Positions 28,892 to 38,059 of a stretch of 64,000 bases of DNA are shown here, one piece after another. The stretch covers positions 7,812,001 through 7,876,000 of the forward strand of contig NZ_CP030047.1 in NCBI RefSeq assembly GCF_015291625.1, given 5' to 3'. This stretch comes from Bradyrhizobium sp. CCBAU 53421 (GTDB lineage Bacteria; Pseudomonadota; Alphaproteobacteria; Rhizobiales; Xanthobacteraceae). The notes below the pieces were generated by a model. The model worked only from the letters and a program-made list of their open reading frames with translations. It searched no databases and was not told the origin of the DNA. Position numbers and translations under genes: made by a program. Each line of letters begins with the position of its first letter. The stretch's first letter is position 1.

Positions 28892-30453
28892 GCCGCCAGC
28901 CTCGGATCGTGTGTATGCATCGTATAGGTCGACGCCCAGGGAAGCAGTTCGTCCAGTCGTGCCGCAGCCCAGCCATTGACGAGCTTGGCGAGAACGTCAG
29001 CAAGCCAGTGCTCGGCGCTGACGCCATTGAGCTTGCAGGTCTCAATGAGCGAAGCGAGCAATGCCCAATTCTCAGCGCCCTCGTCGCAGCCGGCAAAAAG
29101 GGCGTTCTTGGCGTTGAGCTTGATCGGCCGCATCGCTCGCTCGACAGCATTGGTGTCGATCTCGATGCGCCCGTCATCAAGGTACAGTGTCAGGCCGTCC
29201 CAATGCCGCAGCGCATAGCGCAAAGCCTTCGCCGTGTCGCTATTCTGCGCAAGGTGATCAAGCTTGGCCTCGAACCACTGCTTCAAGGCTGCAGCCAGAG
29301 GCCGGGCATGCGCGTGCCTGCCGGCGCGGCGCTCGTCCGCAGATCGGCCGCGGAGAGCCTTCTCGACCGCATATAGCTGAGCGATGCGCTCGAGGGCCTC
29401 GCGGGCAACCGGAGCTGGCGCTGGTGCCGCCTCGCGCTCGATCTTCACAAACTGGCGCCGCAGATGCGACCAGCAGAAGGCGAGCGTCCCGGACAGGGCG
29501 TCCGCACGCGTCTCTCGGGTCATGGTCTTGTAAGCCTGATAGCCGTCGCAATGGATGATACCGCGATAGCCCTCAAGCAGCCGCAAGCCATGAACGGCGC
29601 CGCGGCCCGGTGCATAGGCATAAACCACTCCAGGTGGATCAGGCCCGGCCCAGGGCCTGTCGTCGCGCGACAGCGCCCAGAAGTAGCCGGTTTTCGTTCT
29701 GCCGCGACCCGGGTCCAACACCGGCGCCGGGGTCTCATCGACGCAGAGCTTCGAGGAGGCGAGCAGAAGCTGGCGCAGCCGATGCCACAACGGCTTCAGT
29801 TCCTGGGCGGCATAGCCGACCCAGAAGGCCAGCGTGGAACGGTCCAGCGCTATTCCGTGCGTCGCCAGCATCTGCGCCTGGCGGTAAAGCGGCAAATGCC
29901 AATGATACTTCGCGTCGATCACATGCGCGACCAGCCGCTCGGTGGGCAATCCTCCCCTGATCAGTCGCTCGGGAGCAGCATGCTGGAGGACGACGCCATG
30001 ACAGGCGCGGCAGGCGAGCTTGGGCCGGCGGGTGACGATGACGCGATACTGCGCCGGAACGACGTCAAGCCTCTGGCTCTCATCCCGACCAATCTCAAAG
30101 AGGTCGCCCGCACAAGACGGGCAACAGGTCTCGGCCGGCATCAGGGTTTCCACGATGCGCGGTAAATGCTCCGGCAGCTGACCACGGTTGGCTCTGCGCT
30201 CGGCCGTCCTCTTCTCGCAAACTCTGGGATTGGCGCGATCTTCGGTGGCTTCGAGAGCTGCGACGGCTCCTTCGATGTCCTCCAGAACAAGCTGTAGCTG
30301 ATCAGCATCGAGCTTTTCCGAGGATCGACCGAACTGCGCATCTTTCGCAAGCTTGAGTAACCGCTCGAGCCTGGCGCAGCGATCCAGCAGAGCCGCGGCA
30401 AAGACACGCAACTCGGCTGGATCGCTCGGCAGCTCATCGGGCAAATCACTCAT
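28888..30453 (-). CDS. tnpC: IS66 transposase TnpC
   Basis: 521 residues, full length for IS66 TnpC. An N-terminal leucine-zipper/coiled-coil region, a zinc-finger-like segment ('CCPSCAGDLFEIGRDE', 'KLACRACHG') and a DDE catalytic core are visible: Asp in 'KLCVDETPAPVL', Asp in 'GIIHCDGYQAYK' and Glu in 'DTNAVERAMRPI'. All three acids are intact, so the element is potentially active. The adjacent tnpB and tnpA genes are required accessory genes in IS66 transposition. Confidence 0.95.
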   Translation of the reverse strand: MSDLPDELPSDPAELRVFAAALLDRCARLERLLKLAKDAQFGRSSEKLDADQLQLVLEDIEGAVAALEATEDRANPRVCEKRTAERRANRGQLPEHLPRIVETLMPAETCCPSCAGDLFEIGRDESQRLDVVPAQYRVIVTRRPKLACRACHGVVLQHAAPERLIRGGLPTERLVAHVIDAKYHWHLPLYRQAQMLATHGIALDRSTLAFWVGYAAQELKPLWHRLRQLLLASSKLCVDETPAPVLDPGRGRTKTGYFWALSRDDRPWAGPDPPGVVYAYAPGRGAVHGLRLLEGYRGIIHCDGYQAYKTMTRETRADALSGTLAFCWSHLRRQFVKIEREAAPAPAPVAREALERIAQLYAVEKALRGRSADERRAGRHAHARPLAAALKQWFEAKLDHLAQNSDTAKALRYALRHWDGLTLYLDDGRIEIDTNAVERAMRPIKLNAKNALFAGCDEGAENWALLASLIETCKLNGVSAEHWLADVLAKLVNGWAAARLDELLPWASTYTMHTHDPRLAA

Positions 30454-30504
30454 TGGCCCGAGCTTGCCATGCTTCGCGCCGTGATGCAGCGAAGATTTGT
30501 ATTT

Positions 30505-30858
30505 TTACGCAAGCGCTTTCGGCTGCGGGATTCGAGGCGCGTGCATGCGTGTCCAATCCATGCCGGCCAGAAGCGCTGACAACTGGGCGGCATTCATCCG
30601 CATCACGCCGGCCACGATGGGTGGCCATTTGAAGCCGCTGCCATCAAGCCGCTTCCAGTACATCGCAAGGCCGGTGCCATCCCAGACGACAATCTTCACT
30701 CGATCGGGGCGCTTCGCACGGAAGACCACCGCTACGCCCTTCATCGGGTCATGGCCCAGCGTCTCTTTCGCCAGCAGGGCCAAGCCCTCCGCACCCTTCC
30801 TGAAGTCCACGGGTTGCGTCGCCACGTAAATCGTGAGGCTCGCGGGCATTGTCAGCAT
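30505..30858 (-). CDS. tnpB: IS66 accessory protein TnpB
   Basis: 117 residues from ATG 30858 (ATG 30849 is an alternative). Typical IS66 Orf2 sequence: 'IYVATQPVDFRKGAEGLALL', 'VVFRAKRPDRVKIVVWDGTG' and 'YWKRLDGSGFKWPP'. It is full length. Essential for IS66 transposition, exact role unknown. The name is the IS66 convention and is unrelated to the RNA-guided TnpB nucleases. Confidence 0.95.
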   Translation of the reverse strand: MLTMPASLTIYVATQPVDFRKGAEGLALLAKETLGHDPMKGVAVVFRAKRPDRVKIVVWDGTGLAMYWKRLDGSGFKWPPIVAGVMRMNAAQLSALLAGMDWTRMHAPRIPQPKALA

Positions 30859-30940
30859 GCAAGGGGCGCGCGTAGAGGTGCGCGGGACGCCTGGCCTTGC
30901 TGTGCTGAGTGATGTGTTCCTAGCGCTCCGACGGACACGT

Positions 30941-31273
30941 TCACTCGACCGTCACAACGGCGACTTCCGGCGACCCGGAGGGTTCCGCGGTCGCCGGCAA
31001 CGCCGATTCCGATACCACCGGCACGAACGACAGCGTGTCCGCCGACGCCGGCAGCACCAACTGGCCCAACCGCGCACGGCGCCGCCAGTCATGCACCTGC
31101 TGGGGCCGGCAGCCATGACGACGGGCGACATCCGTGACAACCGCACCCGGCTCGAGGCTTTCGGCGGCAATCTGCGCCTTCAAATCGTCCGGCCAGCGCT
31201 TGCGACCTGCACCAGCATACACTTCGATACGTGGTGACAACCGTCGTCTTATGTCGTCAGAATGGTCGTCCAT
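30941..31273 (-). CDS. tnpA: IS66 accessory protein TnpA
   Basis: 110 residues from ATG 31273 (a longer in-frame open stretch runs into the inverted repeat and is not used). It contains the helix-turn-helix of the IS66 Orf1 type: 'RKRWPDDLKAQIAAESLEPG', followed by 'VTDVARRHGCRPQQVHDWRR'. First gene of the element, next to its right end, as expected. Confidence 0.92.
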   Translation of the reverse strand: MDDHSDDIRRRLSPRIEVYAGAGRKRWPDDLKAQIAAESLEPGAVVTDVARRHGCRPQQVHDWRRRARLGQLVLPASADTLSFVPVVSESALPATAEPSGSPEVAVVTVE

Positions 31274-31330
31274 TATGAGCACCCTTGCAGAAGATGACTC
31301 TTCTAGCGGTGCTCTCAAGACTCCGCACAA

Positions 31331-31361
31331 ACAATCCAAGGGGCCTCGGCGCTACGCTTAC
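31331..31361. repeat. IS66 terminal inverted repeat, right
   Basis: Ends GCTACGCTTAC, the reverse complement of the left end GTAAGCGTAGC. It abuts the right GACGTACT copy. Confidence 0.9.
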
Positions 31362-31369
31362 GACGTACT
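31362..31369. repeat. IS66 target site duplication, right copy
   Basis: GACGTACT, identical to 28240-28247. Confidence 0.95.
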
Positions 31370-31934
31370 CGCGAAGGCGCTTGACGCTCAGAATCAGTTT
31401 TCTCCGCTCGCTCGTGTTCACGCCCTGAAATTCTACGATCTGGCACGCGCCCCAGACTCTCTATTTCGTGTCGGGCAGGACCTGGTGGATCAGTTCGTGC
31501 GCAATCGCGACTTCGATGGTGCGCTGAACATGATGGAAACCATCGTTCTGCCCCAGCTTCGCCAGTGGAAGATCGCTGATTATCTGATTTCTGTCCGCTC
31601 CCAATATGCCGTCGTTCTGGCTTATTGCGAACGATATTCAGATGCTGAAGCTGAGATGGAACGTCTTGAGCCGTATAAGAGCGGCCTTCCCCCTCTAGCG
31701 CAGGGAGAACTTGAAAACCAACGGAAACTGATCGCAAGACTTCAGGCGTTCGGACCCCCGCCAAAATGGGTGCCGCCTCCAGGCCTACTTGAAGGGCTGG
31801 CGGATCACTTTGCAAAGACAAAGCAGATGCGGCAGACACCGGCGCGGGAATCTAAGCGCAAGATCGGACGAAACGAACGCTGTTCCTGTGGATCAGGTAA
31901 GAAGTTCAAACATTGCCATGGTCGCGCTAATTGA
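31362..31934 (+). pseudogene. STAND NTPase, 3' part ending in a SEC-C motif
   Basis: About 190 codons continuing the frame of the gene interrupted at 28247: 'DVLAKALDAQNQFSPLARVH', helical-repeat sequence ('DFDGALNMMETIVLPQLRQW', 'SDAEAEMERLEPYKSGLP') and a final SEC-C zinc-binding motif 'RNERCSCGSGKKFKHC'. SEC-C motifs end many large STAND or helical-repeat proteins. It has no start codon of its own; an open frame continues upstream into the IS from 31134, but that part overlaps the inverted repeat and tnpA and is an artefact of the insertion. The fragment is probably not translated. Confidence 0.85.
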
Positions 31935-32044
31935 CGCCTCAGTTGCTTGGGAAGCGCTGACGCGAATGTGCTCGTCATGCTCGTCTAGCTTTCAAAGCTA
32001 CCGGACCATTCGCAGGTCGCGGCGCAACATTAAAAAGAGACAGT

Positions 32045-33107
32045 CTATTCGCCGTTAGGAAGCTGCTTTCGAGGTAAAGCGTTAAAATCAACCGGCTGCA
32101 GGCCTGCCGTTTCCTCAAAGGGAAAGAAGCCGTTCAGAGCCACCGTTATAACTGACCCGTTCCTAACCGGTTCTTGTCCCTTGGGTTTGCCGTCCTCAGC
32201 ACGGAGCTCAGCCAGAACAGTATATTTTGCATCACGGGGCCGGGCGGCAGATGACACTGTTCCATTGACGAAATTCTCGACGGCAAGAGCAAAAAGATAT
32301 TGTTCCGCGCGGTCGACCGTAATCCTACTCTGATCGATCTTGATTCCGAGGTCGAAAGAAAGCTTCGGGACGAAGATGCGCGCCAAGCCTTTCGGTATTA
32401 CGAATGGCCGGTCCGGCAGCAAGTTAATCGGGCGTCGAAAATATCGCGTACACGTCGCCCCTCCATTCATGATGAAGCTCTTCTCAAAAGCTGTTGCGAA
32501 GCTCTGCCGTGCCGCATCGAAAATATAATCTTCAAGCCGCTTGCCAAGCGAAGCACCCTCGCGCGCAAATTGTAGGCGTTGAGCTTACCGGACCTTCAAG
32601 GCCAAATTCCAAATTCATGGTAAGGGGTGTTCCATCGGCGGGGTAGCCGACGGCTTTAACATTGTCGGATGTTACGTTGCCGATAGACATTTGTGTCACG
32701 TGGAGAAAGACATCGACGATACGTCCGGGAAGTCCCCATTCCTCGTTGGTCAGGTCGCGAACGACGAATAAGTCGATATTCTCGTGATGGGCTTGGGTAA
32801 TTGCACCCGATTGAAATCCCTTGGTTGAAAATATGACGCCGCGGGATGCCCCAAGATCGAGCACCGCAGTTGCAAGCGAATCGACCTGCTGCCGCTCCAC
32901 TTTGGAGTTCCAAAATTTACATTCAGCAATGACCAGGTGCTCATAAAGACCTTGCTTGTGCCGGAGTAAAACGTCGATCTGACGCGGAGCGCCCGAACGT
33001 CCCGTCACAACGACATCTCGTTCAACGCTCACTTCTCCGGTCTCATGGAGCGACGCGACCAACCGCTCGAAACCGCCCCAATCCACTACTAAGTCCGTCA
33101 AACTCAT
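32045..33107 (-). pseudogene. Mrr-like restriction endonuclease, frameshifted
   Basis: Start ATG 33107. The first 170 residues are an Mrr-type PD-(D/E)xK domain: 'WGGFERLVASLHETGEVSVE', 'GAPRQIDVLLR' (Asp) and 'VIAECKFWNSKVERQQVDSL' (Glu-x-Lys), i.e. a complete catalytic set. The frame then ends at 32532 in unrelated sequence. A second frame, open from near 32585 to the stop at 32045, reads 'GASLGKRLEDYIFDAARQSF' and 'YFRRPINLLPDRPFVIPKGL', which looks like the missing C-terminal half. The span of 1063 bases has one base too many, so a one-base insertion near 32580-32590 explains it. Without it the protein would be about 353 residues. It could be real decay or a sequencing error. Confidence 0.75.
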
Positions 33108-33471
33108 CCAACAAATCTAACTCATTTGAAGCCAAGCGTCGCGAACTCTAGCGCGCTCGGCTTCTGCGGTCCGGATCTGAGTGTACGCAAGCGGCCCGCC
33201 CTCCAGGCTGACATCTCCTACCAGCGCCTGGGGGATGCCAGCCTTCCCTTTGCCACCTTCCGCCGATCCGGTAGTGTGTCACGGCTCAGAAGATCCACGC
33301 CTCCAGACCACTTGCGACAATTTCGGTATGACAGGGCATTGGAGCATCGCCAAAAAGTGGCATGTAAGCCATTGATAGGATTTGGTATTTTTGCTTGCTC
33401 GACGAGATCGAAAACGATGACCGCACCAAAGAGAAGATGTTATAAATAAAGCAGTGTGACATACTGGCTCT
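33108..33471. other. divergent intergenic region
   Basis: Lies between the two divergently transcribed nuclease-like genes. The AT-rich part at 33380-33465 (including TATAAATAAAG near 33440) is where promoters would be expected. No gene seen. Confidence 0.45.
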
Positions 33472-35022
33472 GTGGCCAGTATTGAAGACATTCTCCGCCG
33501 GACCGGACCGGCCCTTACGACCGAGCTTATCGCCGAAATGGCGAAGGACGGCGTGTCTTCCGATGCCGCGCGCCAGCGCATCGCGCGTGCAGACGACTTT
33601 ACGGTTAAACGGCTTGCCGGGCTTCGCTTTCCGCACAATGCGCGATTCCTCTATCTCGACGATCAGTTCGGGGATAAGCGATACTGGCAAGCGCTGGAGC
33701 GTGTTTTCCGCGAACACGGCAAATCCTATTGGGCCGCGGTCGCGAGCCTGAAGGCGCGCGGCGGCATTTGCCCGCGCCAGCTTTTCGATGGGGTATGCGG
33801 CAGCCCTCTCGCCCGATCGCGGCAGCTTTCCCCGCAGCGCATTCTTGACCGACTTACGGCGATCAATCTGCTTGAAGAGATTCACGACGACGCGAGGGGC
33901 GAAACATACGTGAAGTTTAGTCCCCACGAGTGTGGCAGCGATCCCGTCCCGCAGATCAGAGCGCGTCTAGTCGCCGAGAATGTCGTGCTGCACGGCATGA
34001 AGGAATGGTTTCGGCGCACGGGTTTCGGAAGCTTCGATAAGGTGAGGGTTCGCGGTGAAGGCGACCCGCCGGTTGTTTCGAGCATCACCTGGGATCTCAG
34101 CGCGCCCTCCTATGCGCGGCCGCTGGTAGCCCCTTCCGGCACTGGAGGGCTGAAGCCAGGCTTTATTGTCTGCGACGTCAATATGCGCGATGTGCTGAGT
34201 GAAGATGCTGTCGCAGCCTTCGTCCGCAAGCATGATCTTGCGTCGGCACCAGCGAATGTCGCGCCGATCATGCCGTTCTTGATCGCAGACGGCTTTTCGG
34301 GGAAAGCGTTCGGGTTCGCGCGCTCGCGTGGAATTCTCGCAACGACGACATCTCATCTGTTCGGCGAGGAAGTCGCCAAAGCGCTTCGTGATTTAATCTC
34401 CCTGCTGACTGATACGGGCGCGACTGCTTCGGTCAATCCGGATCATGTTGAACGCGTCCTGAATAGTCTTACGCGCATCGAAGGAGCCGCCAACAATCTT
34501 CGCGGCGCGCTTTTCGAGATTATCGTCGGATCGCTGGTGAAAGACGTTGAGGGTGGATATTTGCGCTCGGGCGAAAAATGGAAAGATTACGAATCGGGCC
34601 GAACGGCGGAAACCGATGTTCTCCTAGATAGGCCGGACGACAAAGGGCCGCTCGTGGTCGAATGCAAGGCGAAAATTCCTGGAGCGCGCGTTAACCTTGA
34701 AGAAGTACAGAAGTGGCGCGACGATCGCGTGCCGCTGCTGCACAAGATATTCAAGACGGACTCGCGCCTGTCCGGAAAGCATGTGACGTTCGAGCTATGG
34801 ACGAACGGCCCAATTGGGACGGATGCGCTGGAGTGGCTAAAAGCGTACCCAGCCCCAACGGATTATAGCGTCGGCTGGAAAGATGGCGATGCCATGAAGC
34901 CCTACGTCGAGAAGGCGTCATCCGCAGCCATCCGGAGCGCAATGAGGGACCACTACTTTCATCACCCTCTCGCGAAAATCGCCGCTCAGGTGGCACGGAA
35001 TGTAGCGCCCGTGTCGTCCTAG
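33472..35022 (+). CDS. PD-(D/E)xK nuclease-like protein with winged-helix N-terminus
   Basis: 516 residues from GTG 33472 ('ASIEDILRRTGPALTTELIA'). The first 70 residues look like a winged helix ('GVSSDAARQRIARADDFTVK'). Near residues 345-405 a restriction-endonuclease-like core is visible: 'LRGALFEIIVGSLVKDVEGG' (Glu), 'RTAETDVLLDRPDDKG' (Asp) and 'LVVECKAKIPGARV' (Glu-x-Lys). It is followed by a domain of about 110 residues. The family is not recognised by name. Proteins of this layout occur as stand-alone restriction or abortive-infection factors. It is divergent from the Mrr-like gene and has no methyltransferase beside it, so conventional restriction-modification is unlikely. Confidence 0.7.
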   Translation: MASIEDILRRTGPALTTELIAEMAKDGVSSDAARQRIARADDFTVKRLAGLRFPHNARFLYLDDQFGDKRYWQALERVFREHGKSYWAAVASLKARGGICPRQLFDGVCGSPLARSRQLSPQRILDRLTAINLLEEIHDDARGETYVKFSPHECGSDPVPQIRARLVAENVVLHGMKEWFRRTGFGSFDKVRVRGEGDPPVVSSITWDLSAPSYARPLVAPSGTGGLKPGFIVCDVNMRDVLSEDAVAAFVRKHDLASAPANVAPIMPFLIADGFSGKAFGFARSRGILATTTSHLFGEEVAKALRDLISLLTDTGATASVNPDHVERVLNSLTRIEGAANNLRGALFEIIVGSLVKDVEGGYLRSGEKWKDYESGRTAETDVLLDRPDDKGPLVVECKAKIPGARVNLEEVQKWRDDRVPLLHKIFKTDSRLSGKHVTFELWTNGPIGTDALEWLKAYPAPTDYSVGWKDGDAMKPYVEKASSAAIRSAMRDHYFHHPLAKIAAQVARNVAPVSS

Positions 35023-35127
35023 CCCGTCAATACTGGCAATCCGTTCGGGATACCGCCATCGTCGGCGTCTCACAACTCATAGGGTGCCACTCCGTTCATG
35101 ATTGCATGTGTGCTTTCCCAATCGAAA

Positions 35128-35650
35128 TTAGATAGTAGAAATAATGACATATAAGTTCCCATCTTCATCCTCCTGGGCGCGCCATTTGCGTACAAAACCA
35201 CGAACATTTGCGTTCTCGGTCTGTTTGCCGCAATGGCGACTTGGAGGATATCCTTGCTGCCGATGATTCGGATGGCTTGGTCGTTGACCTCGACCGCGTC
35301 GACGATCGAGCGGATATAGCGTTTGCGTGTATTGGTGTCGCCCGCGTCCGGCTTCGCGTTCATCAGTCGCGCGAAGGCGTCGATCTTCTCTGCATTGACA
35401 GCGGCCGCCAAACGCATTGACCGCGAGCATGATTGAGGGCCGCTTTGGCCCGCTGAGCCTTCAGAGTGGCGGTGCGCTCTCGCAGGATATCGTCGAGCTC
35501 GACGATGCCGTCTTCAATCGAGCGATAAAGCCGCTTCATGCGATCTTCGCAGTCGGTCAATTCCTTCTGCAGAGCCAGCAGCCGGCCGTCGGCGGACTCG
35601 CTCTTTGCCGCCTAACGCTCGATCAGCATCTCAGGTCGGAAACGCCGTCA
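35128..35650 (-). pseudogene. large serine recombinase, C-terminal remnant with frameshifts
   Basis: Three successive minus-strand frames add up to one recombinase C-terminus: 'KELTDCEDRMKRLYRSIEDG' with 'LDDILRERTATLKAQRAKAA' (35600-35440), 'NAEKIDAFARLMNAKPDAGD' with 'RKRYIRSIVDAVEVNDQAIR' (35400-35260), and 'KQTENANVRGFVRKWRAQED' (35230-35170). A TAG stop interrupts the upstream end ('EMLIER' then stop, about 35615). It is long dead, with at least two frameshifts and one stop. The middle fragment at 17.9-18.6 kb has the preceding part of the protein, but the two lie in the wrong order to be one simply interrupted gene. Confidence 0.8.
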
Positions 35651-35833
35651 GCAATGGCAATCGTCATGACGCTGCTGGTTCGCGGATGTGATCATTTTCG
35701 AAGCCGCTCGGTGATGAGCCATGGCCCATCCGAATGCGACACCCTGCGGGCGCCGCTCAACGAAGCGGACAGGCGATTACAGATCAGATCGCGGTCCGAC
35801 CGGGTTTCTCAATAACAGCAACATTTCAGACGC

Positions 35834-38059
35834 TTGGAAACCTGCGATGGCCATCACGATTGGCCTTTACCTTGGCCTCAAGACCCGTCTAGATTGAGGG
35901 ATATTCGCGCACTGGTTGCGCATCAAAGCGAGTTTAACGTGGAAGATAGCCTGCAATCAATTTTGCATCTCCAAGATGAACTGCTCAGTTCAAACAAGAT
36001 GTACATCGTCGACGAGGTGATCTCAGAAATCGCCCGCGCAATCCCCCAGGACGGAAAATTTCTGTTCTATATGCGGCAACCGCGCCACTTCTCCGACCCA
36101 CATGCCGCCGAGACGCCTTATCTGCTCTTTCCTTATCTCGCGTTCGAGATCTGCGATGGAGAGGTTTGCAGATTCGGTCACAGAACCGATCTTCAGAAAC
36201 GAGCTTTAGAGGTTGCGGAGGAATACACGGAGGAAGTTCTCTCCGAGAGCGCGGTCGTGCGCTGGGTTCCGCACCCGGAAATCAGCCGGTTTTTCGTGGA
36301 GCAGGTGCGACGCACCTTCTTGGTATTCTACCACGTGAGCGGGTCCCGGGAGCACTTCATCGAAAGTGTTTCCAGACGGTTCGTACGCGAGTTTGTAAGG
36401 AGCAAGACGGGCCGCGAGATCATTGATTACGATCACCATTTCGGTGAAATCCGGCAACGCCTGGGTATAGATATTTTGCTCGGGCTTCAGAAAAACCCGT
36501 TTCTGAAACTGGAGGACGTCCAAAAGATCGAAGATATCATCGATATCGACCGCGGCTCGTCCAAGGTGCTGAAAAGCATTTCGAAAAACAAGGACTTCCT
36601 GAAGGATCTCTTCGGTTCGATCGCGCGGAAGTCCATCAACTACGGTTATATCAATAAGCCAAAGACGTATTATTGCATCAACACCCTGACCGAAGAGCAC
36701 CTGTTCTTGGATCGCGGCAGTCAGGACACGGCTTTTCAGGTTGCTCGGCAAGCGGTTCTAATCTTCATAAAGGGTGGCGATCGGCTCAGTCTTGATGCGG
36801 TTCATAATGCGACGAAACTCATTTCAACGAGCTTGCGTGAGCAGGCATCTGCTGAACGAGAAGATCCGCTATTCAAAGTCATGAGGTCGTCGCAGGATGC
36901 GGAGGAGCGCCTCGGAACTTCGCCAGTCGAGACTCGTGCGGCCCTTGAACGCGAAATCCGCAACATTCTGGAACCGTTCCTTCGCGAAGTGATCCAAGCG
37001 AGCCAGGCCGAAAAAATAGCGGTCTGGCGCTTTGACCCCTTCAACAAAGAGTTCGTCGAGATCGCCTCGGTAGGCTTTCCGTCGAATTATCGCCACCTTA
37101 CGATCCCTCAGACGAACGACGTCTCATTATGCGTCAAATCGTATGTCACGGATCAGCCGATATGGCAGGAGCATCGGGATCAGTATTCGGCCGAGACGGG
37201 CGAGCAGCCCCTCCTTACGAACGATATTGGCAAATTCAGCGATGCCACCCATGCGAGGCCGATCTGGGTGGGCAGCACCAAAAGCGCCGTGATCGAGTTT
37301 GCCTCGTCGCGCGCGAAGAGACTGGTCACTGAGGGACAATATTTCGAGCGCGTGTCGATCACATGTGGAGAAGTCATCCGGAGGATCGAGCTGGCCAATG
37401 ACCGTTCGTGGCTATCGCGAATGTCCTACGTGCATGCAGCTCGTCATCGGATTGAAGCGATTATCAGAGAGATACAGGAGACGGATGAACAGCGGGCGGA
37501 CCAGCTCCGTTCCCTCCTGTCCTCCTACTCGATTGTTCAAGACAGCGAAAACCGCTTCCGGAACGTCGATAATATCGATGAACTTGCGGATGCGATGGTG
37601 AGCGCGATGTCAACCCTGACGACCTCCCCTCTCATGAGGTCCCTGTGCGAGAAGGTCAGTCAGCAAGGAAGCGAACACAAAGCATCGCCGCGTTCCTACG
37701 GGCTCGTCCTGGAAATTCTCGACACATTGGGCTCCAATGCCGGTCATTCACCTCTTCTGATCGAAGATGTGAGTATCGAGACAGACTATGATGAGCCATC
37801 CAAAATCGCGACGATGAAGATCCTATACAGGCCGAAAGCCGCGTTGCAACAGGCTGTCCGCCTTTCCCAGGTCTGCATCTCACCGATCAAAGACAGCCGG
37901 TCGGCGACCTATCATTTCGGTCTGTTCTTGTTGGCCGCTCAATTGCGGATGGTCGGCGGCAGTGCGTCAGCCGCTCCCATGGTTGATGACGGATTCGGCA
38001 ATTCGCTCTTCGGCGTGGCGTTCTCCATCCCCCTAAACGACAACGAAGGTGCAGTATGA
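35834..38059 (+). CDS. GAF / histidine-kinase-like signalling protein
   Basis: 741 residues; the start is probably TTG 35834, since no ATG occurs in the first 55 codons. The N-terminal 370 residues are unrecognised. Residues about 375-520 resemble a GAF sensor domain ('AEKIAVWRFDPFNKEFVEIA'). Then an H-box-like helix 'MSYVHAARHRIEAIIREI' (about 535) is followed by a degenerate ATPase region with a recognisable G-box-like 'YHFGLFLLAAQLRMVGG' near the end, but no convincing N-box. It overlaps the next gene, which begins with a receiver domain, by ATGA. It is therefore probably the sensor half of a two-component-like pair, with possibly reduced kinase activity. No transmembrane segment: cytoplasmic. 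Confidence 0.7.
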   Translation: METCDGHHDWPLPWPQDPSRLRDIRALVAHQSEFNVEDSLQSILHLQDELLSSNKMYIVDEVISEIARAIPQDGKFLFYMRQPRHFSDPHAAETPYLLFPYLAFEICDGEVCRFGHRTDLQKRALEVAEEYTEEVLSESAVVRWVPHPEISRFFVEQVRRTFLVFYHVSGSREHFIESVSRRFVREFVRSKTGREIIDYDHHFGEIRQRLGIDILLGLQKNPFLKLEDVQKIEDIIDIDRGSSKVLKSISKNKDFLKDLFGSIARKSINYGYINKPKTYYCINTLTEEHLFLDRGSQDTAFQVARQAVLIFIKGGDRLSLDAVHNATKLISTSLREQASAEREDPLFKVMRSSQDAEERLGTSPVETRAALEREIRNILEPFLREVIQASQAEKIAVWRFDPFNKEFVEIASVGFPSNYRHLTIPQTNDVSLCVKSYVTDQPIWQEHRDQYSAETGEQPLLTNDIGKFSDATHARPIWVGSTKSAVIEFASSRAKRLVTEGQYFERVSITCGEVIRRIELANDRSWLSRMSYVHAARHRIEAIIREIQETDEQRADQLRSLLSSYSIVQDSENRFRNVDNIDELADAMVSAMSTLTTSPLMRSLCEKVSQQGSEHKASPRSYGLVLEILDTLGSNAGHSPLLIEDVSIETDYDEPSKIATMKILYRPKAALQQAVRLSQVCISPIKDSRSATYHFGLFLLAAQLRMVGGSASAAPMVDDGFGNSLFGVAFSIPLNDNEGAV

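Larger units (their letters stand above)
28248..31361 (-). mobile_element. complete IS66-family insertion sequence (3114 bp)
   Basis: Ends are defined by imperfect inverted repeats starting GTAAGCGTAGC on both sides (28248 inward and 31361 inward) and by the flanking GACGTACT duplication. It carries tnpA, tnpB and tnpC plus a pRiA4b-ORF3-type passenger, all on the minus strand and all intact. It interrupts the STAND NTPase gene. The perfect duplication suggests a recent insertion. Confidence 0.95.

Noticed and set aside
17930..35650. A simple integrative element inserted into one recombinase gene
   Set aside because: The order of the two recombinase pieces is the reverse of what a single insertion would leave.
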